64,000 nucleotides of DNA from Trichodelitschia bisporula (lineage: Eukaryota; Ascomycota; Dothideomycetes; Phaeotrichales; Phaeotrichaceae): the NCBI GenBank assembly GCA_010356995.1, contig ML996689.1, positions 169,873-233,872 on the forward strand. The letters run 5' to 3'. A program made the translations under genes and the position numbers. Below are positions 32,199 through 44,519 of this stretch, piece by piece. Under the pieces are notes generated by a model. That model made no database searches. It worked only from the letters and a program-made list of their open reading frames with translations, and was not told the origin of the DNA. Each line of letters opens with the position of its first letter. The first letter of the stretch is position 1.

Positions 32199-33184
32199 GA
32201 TGGGGTACGATGGGTACGATGCGTTGATTGTTCGTTGTTGTGTTTGCGGGATCGGTGAGGGATGGGAGAGGACGTGGTTGGGGTTGGGGTGGCGCGCGGG
32301 TTATATGCGAGATAGTGATAAGCTCGGCGGGGAGGGTGGGCGCTAGGGCCGGGAGGGAGCTCAGCTGGTGGGGAAGGGGGCGGGGTGAGTCAACTGATTC
32401 AACGCCGTGGGCTTGAGGTTGGGATGAATGGATGACGGAATGAAGAGGAATTGAGGGTGACGAGGTGAATGAGGGGATCGAGGCGGCGCTGAGATGAGTG
32501 ACAGTTGATTGTCTTTGTGAGGGCTGGCCAGTCACGCCCGTTGGCCTCATCGCGTGTTGAACGGTAGGGCCAATGGTGGCGGCAGCTGGGCATGGGCGGG
32601 GAAGCCGGAAGGGCAAGGGCGGTGATGGATGCCTCCGGCGCTCACAACAGTTGACCGTCAACGAGCATTCCTTGTTGCGGTACCCCTTCAATCGCCGGTT
32701 GCCATAATTGAAGTTAAGTTCCCCTATTGGGCCGGTAATGTGCTGTAGCTTCCAGGCGCACCTGCTTTTCGATGTCGGGATCTTTTGCTTCAACACCAAT
32801 GACATAGCCGCATAAAAGATTGGCAGAGTATCTTCTGCACCGTCTCCACGCGCCATGGAGAAGAACACCATGCTCCGGACTCTCCCCATCTTCGATATCA
32901 ATGAGGACGCCTGCTGTACTGGCGCTCTGCGTGGTCACTCGGATCAGTTCTTCCCATATGCAGCATGGGACTTGATGAACTCAGAATTCAAATCCATTGG
33001 CCGGCGGCCTCTTCCCCTGGGCGGTGCTCAGCCTCACTTCGTTGAGGAGGCCACTGCGGGGTTCAAGACGACATGAAACCGGACTGCCCAACCTCGAAGA
33101 AACGACCCCCCCGACAGTTCTTCTTCAACGGTCCCACCAGGCATTACCTTCTTACAGCAGTCCCCCTATCAATCATCTCCACCA
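32199..33184. other. Divergent intergenic interval, nothing recognised
   Basis: It separates the R3H gene (-) from the HET gene (+), so both promoters lie here. The half near the R3H gene is strongly G-rich on the + strand (C-rich leader of that gene). Short frames on both strands at 32714-33076 lack any motif. Confidence 0.45.
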
Positions 33185-35058
33185 ATGCGACTCCTGAATG
33201 TTCACACATTCCGTCTCAAAAACTATATTGATGCAGAGCATGCCCCAACGTACACGATCCTCTCCCACACATGGGGTCCGAGAGAGGTCACCTTCGAGGA
33301 TGCTGTGGCGGTTATGGATGACCAAGGAGACAAAGTGCTCGAATTCCATGAGATGCCATCCAAGCCGGAATCGTGGCGCAAAATAGTCGGCGCCTGCAAA
33401 CAAGCACAATCAGATGGCTACGAATATATCTGGATAGATACAATCTGTATTGATAAATCGTCGTCAGCAGAGCTCTCCGAAGCCATCAATAGTATGTTCC
33501 AGTGGTACGAAAGGTCCTTTGTATGCTACGCAGTTCTCGAAGACGTTTCCGACCCCGACTCACCATTTCTGGATCTGCATCAGATTTACGGCGGACCCGA
33601 CTCTCAAATACCAGTTCCCCGCTGGTTCACGCGCGGCTGGACGCTACAGGAGTTGATTGCACCAAAAAAGGTCAACTTCTACACTGGCGGTTGGGCCAAG
33701 ATTGGAACCAAAGAAAGTCTTCGCGCGAAGCTCGCACAGGTTACTGGGATCAATGAGGCTGCCCTCCACAACTCGTTGACAATATATGATCTTACCATCG
33801 CACATCGAATGTCGTGGGCCGCGCACCGCCAAACTACGCGCCTCGAGGACATGGCCTACTGTCTCATAGGCATCTTCCGCGTCAACATGCCACTGCTATA
33901 CGGCGAAGGTGAGTCTGCGTGCCCTCTGTGAAAAGAGCGGAGCGTGCTTCAGATTGGTAACGAAATGAAGGTACCAAAGCCTTCACACGCCTACAGGAGG
34001 AGTTGATGAAGGAGTCAGACGACCATTCATTGTTTGCATGGGAGACAGACGGCATTCCCGCAGTCTTCAACCAAGTGGGTATCCTGGCCCGGTCCCCAAG
34101 AGACTTCTCCAAAACGGCGGATGTCGTTTCATACCCTCCAGGCGATCCGCATGAGATGACGAACCGCGGGTTGCGCATCCGAGCCGCGATCTACGTCGAC
34201 CCGAAGAGCCTGCCCTACCTTATCTTACGCTGCTCGTTCTCGTCTTACCCGAAGAAGCACATAGGCGTACCACTAAGCGACGACAGTCTTGCCAAGGGAA
34301 AATACTGGCGCGACAGTACGCAACCCTTGAAGATGTTTGCCATAACACCGATATTTTATGCGGAGTTGACCAAAACGGTCTACATTCATAAGGCAGGACA
34401 GCGAAGTGCGGATTCACATCAACTGCGATACTGCGTCCTAAAGCGCTTCCCAAAGTCGCCCGACTTCGACTTGTTGATGGGCTTTGTGCTGGCACTAGGA
34501 CAAGACCGCTTCGCATTCGACAACCATATTGACTTTACTTTAGCAGGCGCGGCATGGAACCTTGAGGCCCACACGCTTTACTTCAAGACGCGACTGGACA
34601 GAGGGTGCAAGTCGATGCTAGTCTTTGGAGGCCCGGGAAGTTCTAAAAGAGTGATCCTTTGTTTGGAGCTGTACAATTCAGGCATTGCGCATGCTCGTCT
34701 CGTGGACGCCAGAAAGGGCTCGTTGGAAAAAACCATCAGGGATAATTTGATACCGCCAGCAGTTCTCCCACCTGTAACCTTGAAATTCGGGAGTGCTCGC
34801 TTGAGTGTGGATGTTAAACTGGCAAGAGACGTAAAAGTTGGTGATGAGTTTTTTGAGGTGGATATGGAATGGACTGACGACCGACCGCCTCGGCATCCGG
34901 TCTCTTGGACGAGCAGGCTAAATGAGCGGGAGAAAAACCTGGGAAGGCTGCAGTCGGCGATGGAAGGAATGGAAGAACGGGAGAAGGCTATGCGGGATGA
35001 GATCGAGCGAAGGAAGAAATTGCCGAACGAACGGATAAGGGACGTAGATGCACGATGA
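33185..35058 (+). CDS. HET-domain (heterokaryon incompatibility) protein
   Basis: Exon 1 (33185-33908) and exon 2 (33971-35058) give 603 residues. The N-terminal HET domain carries all its blocks: MRLLNVHTFRLKNY, YTILSHTWGPREVTFED, the CKQAQSDGYEYIWIDTICID block, SSAELSEAINSMFQWYERS, CYAVLEDV, RWFTRGWTLQELIAP, and after it a LEDMAYCLIGIFRVNMPLLYGEG segment that spans the intron. The C-terminal ~330 residues are a beta-rich region ending in a short Glu/Arg-rich coiled coil (LNEREKNLGRLQSAMEG). HET proteins execute programmed cell death on non-self fusion, usually together with an NLR-type sensor. The 62-nt intron has GTGAGT and ATGAAG ends. The base composition is closer to neutral than that of neighbouring housekeeping genes. 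The gene looks intact. Confidence 0.95.
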
Positions 35059-35572
35059 CTAGATTGATGCAAGAGAGTGATGGAATAAATCACGAAGGTT
35101 GGATGTTAGGGGGGGGAGATTTTGGAGCCGATCGATAGGTTATGTTGATACAATCGGCATTGGTGCTCCGCAACTCAAAGATGGCTTCCGGCTAATATGA
35201 TGTACTGTGTATGCCAGTTTGGTCCCATGAGGGGAGAGTTCTCGAGGTTGCAGAAGTGATTTGACGAGGCTCTACCTCCGTACGGATGTAGCCGTGCTTG
35301 CAGTTCATCACCACGTCATAGGGGACAGGTCTTGGCAACTTGGCAATCAAATACTGACTGGTCCGACACCGGTGATACCGCACTGCTTCCAACTTCAATC
35401 GTTAATCACTGCTGGTTTAGAAGCCCAATTGCCCTGATTCCTCCCTCTCCTACCGTGTCCAGACTCGTTACTCATTCATCTGGCATTGCAACCACCTTCT
35501 CCCTCGAATTTGATCCCGATACAGTTCACATATCTTGATAAAGTCTCTTACAATCCCACCCTCCCCACCGCG
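35059..35572. other. Intergenic, HIS2 promoter region
   Basis: No coding feature is seen. The last 100 bases before the HIS2 start are CT-rich, as in other leaders here. I found no perfect Gcn4/CpcA site (TGASTCA). Confidence 0.45.
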
Positions 35573-36740
35573 ATGCCCTTCTCCCATCACAGCCACAGCA
35601 GTTCATTCTGCGCACATGCCTCCTCACCTTTAGAATCCATGATCCAAACCGCCATATCTCGCGACATGTTTCTGTATGCATTGACCGAGCACATGCCGCG
35701 CGACCAGGAAGACTTCTACCCGGAAGAAGTACGCTCCGCTTACCCCCCCCTTACCTCACTACAGCTGACTTCCCAAAGATCCCCCTCCATCCCACCGCAG
35801 CCAGCCTAGCCGCTCAAATCACCGCTTTCCACGCCTCTGCTACCTCCCTCCGCACCAAATATGCTCCCCAAATTGCCCTCCCCATAGGCTTCGAAGCAGA
35901 ATGGATCCGACCCTCCACCCTCCCTGCCATCCAGGCCCTCCTCACCGCCCACAAATGGGACTTCTTCATAGGCTCCGTGCACCACGTCCACACTATCCCA
36001 ATCGACTTTGACCGTGCGACCTACGAGTCGGCCCGGGAGCGAGCGCTCTTGCTATACCAAAGCTCCCCACGGTACGACGAAGCAGCTACAATGCAGCCGG
36101 ACTCTGACGAGATCTTATTTGAGGACTACTTCGACGCCCAGCTCGCCATGCTGGTCGCATTGCGCCCTCCTGTCGTGGGCCATTTCGACCTCATCCGACT
36201 ATACAGCAATGCCCGTGACGCGGCGCTTTCCCGCTGGCCTGGCGTCTGGTCTCGCGTGTGCCGGAACCTCGGCTTCATCGCTGGGTATGGCGGTATCGTA
36301 GAGATCAACAGTTCGGCGCTCCGCAAGGGCTTGGCGGAACCGTATCCGACAGCTGAGGTTTGCCGGGTGGGTTTAGGGCTCCTTTATTGGGCGCGCGGAG
36401 TCAAATGATGCTTCGGGATCAGCTTCGCTAGTGTACGACCGGCCCTGCTGACCCTCTGTAGGAATTCCTCGGCCTTGGCGGCCGCTTCACGCTCTCCGAT
36501 GACGCCCACGACGTCACCCAGGTGGGCACGCATTATGCGCAGGCGTTGGCGTTTGCAAAGGGGGTGGGCGTAACAGCACTGCACCGGCTCGACATATTAG
36601 CAGGCAGCGACTATGCCAGCAGCCAAGCGCCTGACGCGGCTGCCAACTCAACCCCCCAGCCAACTTTCACCCCCATCCGGATGACTTCCCTTGAGAACCA
36701 CCCCTTCTTCAGCGCGGAGCCGTCCCCACCCACTGCCTAA
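35573..36740 (+). CDS. HIS2: Histidinol-phosphatase (PHP family), histidine biosynthesis
   Basis: Three exons (35573-35728, 35779-36366, 36462-36740) give 340 residues, close to yeast His2. The PHP metal-site motifs are visible: MPFSHHSHSSSFCAHA at the start (the first His cluster), ALTEHMPR, GFEAEWI, FFIGSVHHVH, VGHFDLIRLY, and near the end TLSDDAHDVTQVG with the SDxH pair. The enzyme removes phosphate from histidinol phosphate, the penultimate step of histidine synthesis. Intron 1 is 50 nt with a GTACGC donor; intron 2 is 95 nt with GTGGGT and GTAG. The start is the first ATG before the conserved S-H-H-S-H-S. The last 30 residues are a less conserved Pro-rich tail. Confidence 0.93.
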
Positions 36741-38739
36741 CCGTCATGCAGCTAACCCACCCACCGCACCGAACGCGTCGCACCGTTCCTTACGCCTTCA
36801 CGCCTTCCCCCGCGCGCCTAGGGCGTCGCACGCCTTAGCCGCAGCGGACCGCATCGGGCAGGCCCGGCATACATACATGGGGGGCGTCGCGGTCTGGCGT
36901 GCGAGCGACGCGGCTACGTCAAATCTAATAACACCCGGGCTTGGACTAAAGCCCGTGGGGCGCAGGGGTTGAAGTGATTTGCTGTGAGTGCTCGACACTG
37001 CTGTCGTTTTGCTCCGTCGCTGGTCTTTCGCTCCCTGTCCTTCCTCTGCAAGCTGCCTGCGTCCGCGTTGTCGGCCCTATTCCCGGACCTATCCCCGCAC
37101 CCATTGCCATACCATATGCCTTCGTGCATCATCAGCGATGAAGGAAGTGCCGAGTCCGCCAGCATCTATCCATGCAGCGGCCCGGCGGACGAAGTTCTGT
37201 CTGATGAATCCCCGACAGCGGCGCTCAAAAGCTGTTGACCATAATAAACCGAACCGCAAACGGCGATAGCAGCTCAAGCAGCGCAAAACAAGACGACCTG
37301 CAAGCCCCGCATCCCGCTCACCCGTCCCACCAATCAGTTGGGCAAAAGCGCGGCCGATACATTGGATATCGGAAACCCGCGGCCAGAGCGGCGGGGCGGG
37401 ATGCGCCGATACGGAGGCGGTGATAACGAATCTGCAGAGTGTGGGTGATTCCTGTGCCGGCTGGCTTGCTGGCATATGCGGTTGCCGCGCGAGACGGAAG
37501 GGAGGATGGTGGATGTGAATGTATGGAGGATTTGCTTTTCTGGAAGGAGCGGGGTTGGTGGTTGGCGGTGATGGCCCCGCCGGTGCCAAGAGGAGGTGGG
37601 ATCAGCGCCCCCCCCCACGATTTGCGGGCTGTGGCGCAGGTGGCCGCTTGCAGCGGTCAATGTGGGTTTGCGGATGGGTACAGATATTGCAGATTGAAGT
37701 GCGTGTGGATGGGCTGTTTGGGATCGAGGATGGGGGTGCACTCCGATACCGTATGCCACTGGACGACGGGTCTACGGTGCTGCTCGCCATCGCGATCACT
37801 TACCTCGAATATGTTGTCCCCCAACCAAAATCCCCCGCTTAATAATGTCCTGAAGCGGCCTTTTGGTCCTCTCTGCAGCCGCACAAATCCCAGCTTGCTT
37901 CCCCCACCCCAGCCTCAGGTCCGGCGAGGGAGTCAACCTTTGGTTGTGCAAAACGTGCTGCAGCATGCCGTACCGGGGCCTAAGCGCAGAGGTGCAGACC
38001 AGCGCCCGCCGTACATAGAGGGCACATGGAGCGCGCATTCCGCATTCAGCAAGCATTCTGCGCGCGCGCTCCACCATTCTCTGCAAGGACTCTGCAAGCC
38101 GACAAAAGCAAAGGCGGGGGGCAGAGCGAAATAGTGCTCACAGCCAGAGAGCTCGCAGCAGGAAAGCCGGCAGCAGAGTAGTAGAGCTGGCACCAGCTTC
38201 ATTTTCGCCAACCGGAACGCAGCGTTCGCTGCTGCCTCATTCGACGGCTATTGAGGTGCGCCGACGCTGCTGCACTGGAGGAAACGTTGGCCCGCGCGGA
38301 GCGGCTAATGCGCCCTGGGGCTACTGGAGTGCTTCCGATGCGACTGGACCGTGGGCAGAGTGGCCGGTGGGCGGATGTCGCATTTCTAGACGATGTGCCC
38401 AGGCGCCAGGCGGTGGGGTGCGAGGGGTTCAATGGTCTGGATGGATGCGGGTGCGTGTGGGTGGATTCTGGACTGGATAGACGCGTGAAGGAGGGTACGA
38501 TGGACAGTGAGATGTGGGAAAGGGATTTGGAAGTGAAGAGAGTTGGAATTGATGGAGGGGAGAGAGAGTAGAGTAGGAAGAGGCTGATAATGTCGAATGA
38601 CGGAACTTGGAAAGAAGAACTGATTTTTGGCAGATGGAAAGGCGCCACGCCATGCCCCTCCATCAGCCAGCCTCGCTCACCATTTTCCCAATCGCCTAAT
38701 ATCATGCTGTCATCAATTGCTCATCTCATCACGTCCTTC

Positions 38740-38782
<43 letters not shown>

Positions 38783-39298
38783 GCGCGCGCACACACACGG
38801 TGAAGGAGTCGCCAGAGAGCAGTGGAGATGCTGGTCCTTCGCTCGCTCGCACTTTCCCTCAACAAAACGACAATACGACAATACGCAGGTGGAAATAGTG
38901 CAGGAGCAACCAGACACAGAAGGACCGAAGCAAGAAGCAAGAAGCAGGCAAGGCAAGAGCTATCCAACCATCCCTCGTTTCGTCTCATCTCATCCACTCT
39001 CCCCACCCTCCACTACACTCTCAAGCTCGCCTTCCCCACTCCCACCAGACAAGGTCCATAAAAGAGACCTTGACGGGCCCCACTTTCCACTTTTATTCTC
39101 CCGGTCCCCCACCCGTCCACCACCACAGCTTCCTTTCCTCCAAACTCTTTCCTCACCTCTCTCAAATCTTCCTCACCTTCTATCTCACAAGCGCCAGCAG
39201 ATACCTCATAGCTCACAAACCTCTCCCGCGACCATCAATGTAGGGTCCCGCCTCTCCCTTACCACCTCCACCCAAAGACTGACACCCCCGCCAGCACA
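36741..39298. other. Intergenic, about 2.5 kb, nothing recognised except a CA/CG microsatellite
   Basis: Frames in this stretch overlap on both strands and have no motifs. The final 500 bases, after the CA repeat at 38742, are CT-rich and contain a CATAAAAG TATA-like element at about 39057, about 240 bases upstream of the FKBP start. Confidence 0.45.
38742..38798. repeat. (CA)n microsatellite continuing into (CG)n and (CA)n
   Basis: About 18 CA dinucleotides are followed by TCACGCGCGCGCACACACAC. Alternating purine-pyrimidine tracts of this length favour Z-DNA. It lies about 500 bp upstream of FKBP12. Confidence 0.95.
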
Positions 39299-39985
39299 AT
39301 GGGCGTCGAAAAGATCACAATCAGCCCCGGCAACGGCGTCGACTTCCCTAAGCAGGGCGACAACGTCACCATGGAGTACACCGGCTACTTGTACGACCCG
39401 GCCGCGGCCGCCAACGACTTCAAGGGCAAACAGTAAGCTCGCTCCCGTGCCATGTTCGCCTTTGTTCCCTCGGCAAACACCTGACGTCATAGGTTCGACA
39501 CCTCCGTTGGCCGTGGCGACTTCCAGACCCGTATTGGCACCGGCCAGGTCATCAAAGGTGAGCTTCCCCGTCCCATGGAGCTATCTTGAGCTTCGTTGCT
39601 AATTTAATGGTACCAGGCTGGGACGAGGGCATCCTCGGCACTACGTCGGGCCAGCCCATGTCGTTGGGTGAGAAGGCTCGGCTGAACATCACGAGGTAGG
39701 TGTGCGTCCGTCTCCCGTTATGCCAGCTAATCGCCACAGCGACTTCGCGTACGGCAATCGGTAAGCCAATACTGACAGCGCATAATCATGCGGTAACTAA
39801 ACTTTTAGGGGATTCCCCGGCCTCATTCCGCCCGGCTCGGTAAGTAGTCCATTCCTATTGCAGGCTGATTATGAGTACTGACAATTGCAGACACTGGTCT
39901 TGTGAGTGGAGTACACAATGCCGGGGTCCGGCTGCTAACCCCCTCCAGTGACGTTACACTCAAGGGTATCAACGGCAAACGCTAA
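39299..39985 (+). CDS. FPR1: FKBP12-type peptidyl-prolyl isomerase (FK506/rapamycin-binding protein)
   Basis: Seven exons (39299-39432, 39493-39557, 39617-39695, 39740-39760, 39809-39839, 39891-39901, 39949-39985) join to 125 residues. Landmarks are VDFPKQGDNVTMEYTGYLYD, GKQFDTSVGRGDFQ, IGTGQVIKGWDEGI, ARLNITSDFAYGNRGFPGLI and PPGSTLVFDVTLKGI. Ligand-pocket residues of FKBP12 are present: Y27, F46, D47, F55, V64, I65, W68, Y97 and F114. The protein is a cytosolic proline isomerase and the receptor through which FK506 and rapamycin act on calcineurin and TOR. Exon 6 is only 11 nt (TLV and part of F) and exon 4 only 21 nt; each boundary is fixed by GTRRGN/GTGAGT donors, YAG acceptors and protein conservation. 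This is many introns for so short a gene. A small insertion (PAAAAND) sits in the loop before the FD pair. Confidence 0.95.
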
Positions 39986-42900
39986 ATTCTTTCCCTCCAG
40001 AGGGGGTCCCAGGCGTCATCTCAACACACTCAGCTCAGCTGACGTCTTACTGCTGCCATTTCGCAATGTTCAACATGAGCACGATAGCTTGAGCTAGCAT
40101 CCAGCATCCAGTCCTGACACCCGGCTGCTAGGCCTGGGATCAGGACTGCGCATACATTGGAGTACTGGAGGACTGTAAAAGTGCTTACAGGCATTTTCTC
40201 TTTGGAAGGTTTACACAAAAGGGGGTCATCGCGACGGAGCGCGAAAGCGTGGGCTGTCGCGGTGGATAGCTTTGTGCCAGCGTATGAAGCCAATACCACG
40301 GGACTTCCAATTGTAAACGCCGTGACGGACACGGCCACATGTACCACGTACGCGCCCGTAGAGCCTCCCTGGCAACCACTCACCCGCCCGCCATGAAGCA
40401 TCAGGACCCAAAACCCCCACCCCCCCGCTCACACCTGACGTCCCAATTAGCTTTTGGCCCGCGGCCGCACATCGCACCTAGCATCAATGCCCGAACTGGA
40501 CACGCTGATCACCCCGCCCCCCTCCCCAGTCTGTAAGCATGATCCGGGTTGGTCTAGCCGACGCGCCCGGTGGCCCTTCTCCCATGCCCGGGGCCTAGGC
40601 CTTGCTGCCCCGCTGCCGGCTGCCGATCAGGGCCCGGCGGACGTTGTGCTCATGCGCGACAGGCCGGAGGGCGGGTGGCTGGCGTTGCGGTGCGATGCGT
40701 TGTGCTGGTGGAGGGGGTGTGTGGCCCTCATGGGCATGGTTTCGGGATGGGATAAGCGGGTATCTAAAGCCTGGCACTGGGCATGGGAGGGGGAATCTAA
40801 AGCCTGGCACTGCCCAGGGAGGGGGGAGAGCTGGATGATGGCTGGGGGTCGAAGGCGGGGTTGGAAGATGAAGGTATGTACTTCAGCGGCATGGAGTTGA
40901 GGGCAAACGCGGCAGCAGCAGCACCCGGCCCTTCCTCGCCGCCGCCGACATATCCCGTCCTTGCCCCGGCTGCTCGGGCTCGAACACACCCCACACGGCA
41001 ACACAGCGCGCGGCCTCAGCCCACACGCGCAGCCCAGTCCGGACCGAACCATCTAGAACACCGCGCGGCGCGGCGCGGTGCAGTGCACAAACCACCGCAT
41101 TCGCATGCGCGCACTCGCTAAGCCGTTTCCGCGGCAGCGAGGTGCGCGCGCCAACGTTACACGGCGTCATGCGGGTGGGGGCGGGGGATGGGTGACGTCA
41201 GCGGAATCGGGGGGTTGGGCGGGAGGGCGGGGGAGGGGTGCGGATATGCCGGGTAAAGACGATGGGGGTGAGGTTCGGCGGTTCGAATGGCTCGGCGATG
41301 CGTGTGGTTCGCCTCGGGGGGGTGGGCCCGAGTCGGCGGCCGAGGGGTGGCGTGCGGGCCGGGGCGTGGGGTGCGGGTCCGAGGGGGTGCTGTGCCCGGA
41401 TTAGTGTCGGCGAGTGGATCTTGTGCCACGAAACGCGTGTCAGAGGGGGCTGGTCAGAGTAGCACGTTGTTCGAGAGGTTGGGGGGATGGGTGGCACGTC
41501 TTCGGGAACGGGCATGGATGTCGTTCGCATTGACGTCGAAAATGGAAAATGGCGAACGCTGCGAGGTCCCGTCCGGCATCCAGAGGCATAGAAAATGCGT
41601 CGGTCTAGACCTGGCACTGCGTTGGTCGTTCAGCGCTTGAACGGAACCCGAAGAGATGCTGCGGTGATCAACCTGAGGGTGGCGAATATTCAGCCTTTGG
41701 GGACGAATGGGGGCAGGCTTTGGTATGGAAACGGTTCCGGGGTGATCGATTGGATATGTCCATAATCTATGTCCAATGATGGACCAGCGCAGGATTTCAC
41801 AACACGCCTGCAAGCCGGGATGCCAACCTGGCTTGCCACACGTTAGCCGAATCCAGATAAGATATAGCAGGGAACTCACGCTGCGACCTTCCGCATCTTT
41901 CTCGTTACCACGTTAATGCCCGATGCTGTGATTGAAAGGGGATTGCTCGACAGCAGCGCTTGCGGATATGGGCAAAAGCCATCGGTGCGCTGGCTCAGTC
42001 AAATGCTGGTTTATCGAAGGGCAGGATTCTACAATTCCGGGTTCCGACAGCGATATCTCCAGCGCGAGGTAGAGGGACGAATCTAGACACGAACTCTGTC
42101 ACCCCGACCGGTTCACGTTGCAAGCTGGGGAGAATGGCTTTTCGGAGCTGTGGTTCAGCGACTTCTATTGCGGGTCCAGCATGGGACACTGGATGGCTTC
42201 ATGATGAACGAGGGCTAAAGATGGAGTAGCAGAATCGTAAAGGCCGAGCCGGGATCTATGATCTGGTGGACATGAATTCCTTTGCCGTAATAAAGATTGG
42301 AAAGAATGTTCCAGGCGTGAAGACGTCGAAGATCCGAAATCGCGGCTCCGTCTTTCAAGATAGAACCTCACCCCGCATTAGCGGTAGCCGATATAGACAG
42401 CAAGCAAAGGATCAAAGAGGTAGGGGAATTCCTTTAAGGGCCAAACTGCAAGAGGAGGAATTCCTTTCGAAGGATTCGGAATGTTCGGTTACGATGTAGA
42501 GTCCTGCCAGCACACCCAGAAGACAAGGCCAGGAGAGGCTGCTTTTGGTCGCTAATAGTGCGGCGTCGCTCGAAACAAGATTGTTACGTTGTAGGAGGAT
42601 TACTACGTTGTAGTAACCGGGCACAACTGGCGAAGGAACACTTAGCTCAAGAACTGTCGTCGTCAGACGGGCGACCATCTCTCGTGAAATCGGTGCCTTA
42701 CATGCCTACATCCGGGCCTGAGGCAGGATTCCAAATTTATCAACACTCCCGACGGCCGGCAAGTCGGTGAGGCCCGAGTCCCCGGTCAAGGGCGGCCGAC
42801 ATGTGTTCGGGTTTCACGAGCTTCTTTGTGCTCCCAATCCGCGCCTCAACCACGGCGAGGACAGCATGCTTTGATGCTGTCAAAAGAAGTCTTTGTTTGT

Positions 42901-44519
42901 CGCAAGGTGCCATCCTTTCATGCCGTAGCCAGCCAGTCAGACACGTCAGCCGCTGGCGTGCGCGGCCGCGTTGTCTCGCGGGAGGCTGTGAGGGCGCCAC
43001 CGCCCGCGGCGGGCGCAGCCAATGGCCCCGTGCGTCGGCCGCTCATTGCAGCTTGTTTTTCCGGCTGTGGCTGTTACGGTAGCGCTCGCCGGTGGCCGTG
43101 TTTCTGAATCGCATGCAGGCACAACAGGCGCGGACTCGGGCAATGCAAGCAGCATCCGCATCAGCACATCTGCGGGCAGGAAACAGCTCGAAACAAAGGC
43201 CGCGTTTCGGCGATGCGAGTGCCCACATTCCGACCTGTTTCCCCCAATGTCCATGCGTGTCGATGTGGCAGGCGATTGGGGGTTGCACATCGCATCGCAG
43301 GAAATGAGGCCCGGCGCCTCGCGCAGTACGGGACAGCCTCTCCGCGCTCGTCGAGCGTCACTGCCAGCCTCTGCACGGTGCGGCGCCGGGGCTTCAATGC
43401 GGCTCAGATCTGGCATGCGATGGCGGGCGAATTGCTTGGACTTGGCGATATGCGGTGCCCGACACTATATACCACTAGATACTCGGCTCGCCATGGGAAC
43501 AACAGACAGCTGATCGAGGGCTGGCAGAGACGGATGCAGGACGATGGTTGACATCCCTTCCCCGCAGCATGACAACGGACGCTGCTGGCGTCGGAAAGGG
43601 AGAAACGGGCGTGGCGCGCGAGAAGAGTGGATCCTCACTTAACGATTAACTTCCGGCGTTGCGACGGACTGTTGTGGAGTGGAGACTCTGAAGTCAGTGC
43701 ACAGTACGGGGGCGGGATATTCGGCAAGTGGTGGGCGTAAGCGCAGGAAGGAAGCAAAGAGAGTGGGGAGCCGTTTTGTGAGGGAAGACTTGATAAGGAG
43801 AATGCTCCGAATAATGTCGACGTTGAAATTATGTTCTGTCTGTTAAACACTTTCAATGAACAAAACAGACTGTTTCTCGATGGGATTATTCGATGTGATG
43901 GATCAAATGAAATGATTTTAGCATCATGATCTACGAAACGAAAGCACGACAAACACGAGAGGATCAACCCGCTGTTTCCCTCATTTCGACTCCATCCAAA
44001 GCCTCTTGGCGCAATCCCCCTGGGCAGGCACCGAATCCCTCTAGCTCTGTGGTTCCTGCTTCTCTTGGCCGCGCGTTATCCCGCCTTTGGCTAGAGTGCA
44101 GGGACCACCCAACGGACCCTGACCCTGGTCATGGCGGTCCGTTTCAACGACGGACGTGAGTTGTGCCTTTGTCCCATTGGCCATTGTCCTCGAAATGGCG
44201 TCTTTTGGGAAGCGCCATGGGTTGTTCGACGCTTGCTTTGCTCCTTTTTCTCCTCTCACCCTACATAAGCCCGTGGGCCCCAGTCCCACTCCCCTTTCGG
44301 TCTCTCTCTTGATTCTACCATATCTATCTTTCTGGGTTTTTGCATCTTCACGGCTCTCTTGCCATACACGCTCCTTTGCTTACTACAAGCGTCCACTCCT
44401 TCAGAGCAATCACCAGAAACGAATATCATCAACTGCTAGATCAGCTTCAGACTCATCTCCACCCCCTTTCCAACAACAAATCAACCAGAAGTCACAACTC
44501 CAACACATCCATCATCACA
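39986..44519. other. Large intergenic interval, about 4.5 kb, no gene recognised
   Basis: I found only overlapping short frames. Minor structure: ATCTAAAGCCTGGCACTG occurs twice 34 bases apart near 40763-40815; GGAATTCCTTT occurs twice near 42428-42470; TACGTTGTAG occurs twice near 42587-42612. The last 300 bases are CT-rich and include CTACATAAGCC near 44262, a likely TATA region for the secreted-protein gene. Confidence 0.45.

Noticed and set aside
33185-35058. HET gene and WD40 tail as one linked allorecognition locus
   Set aside because: They lie about 33 kb apart with many housekeeping genes between, so physical linkage of function is not supported.
41157-41617. Overlapping Pro/Thr-rich frames on the minus strand near 41.3 kb
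   Set aside because: Low-complexity translation of G-rich DNA without start context, splice signals or motifs.
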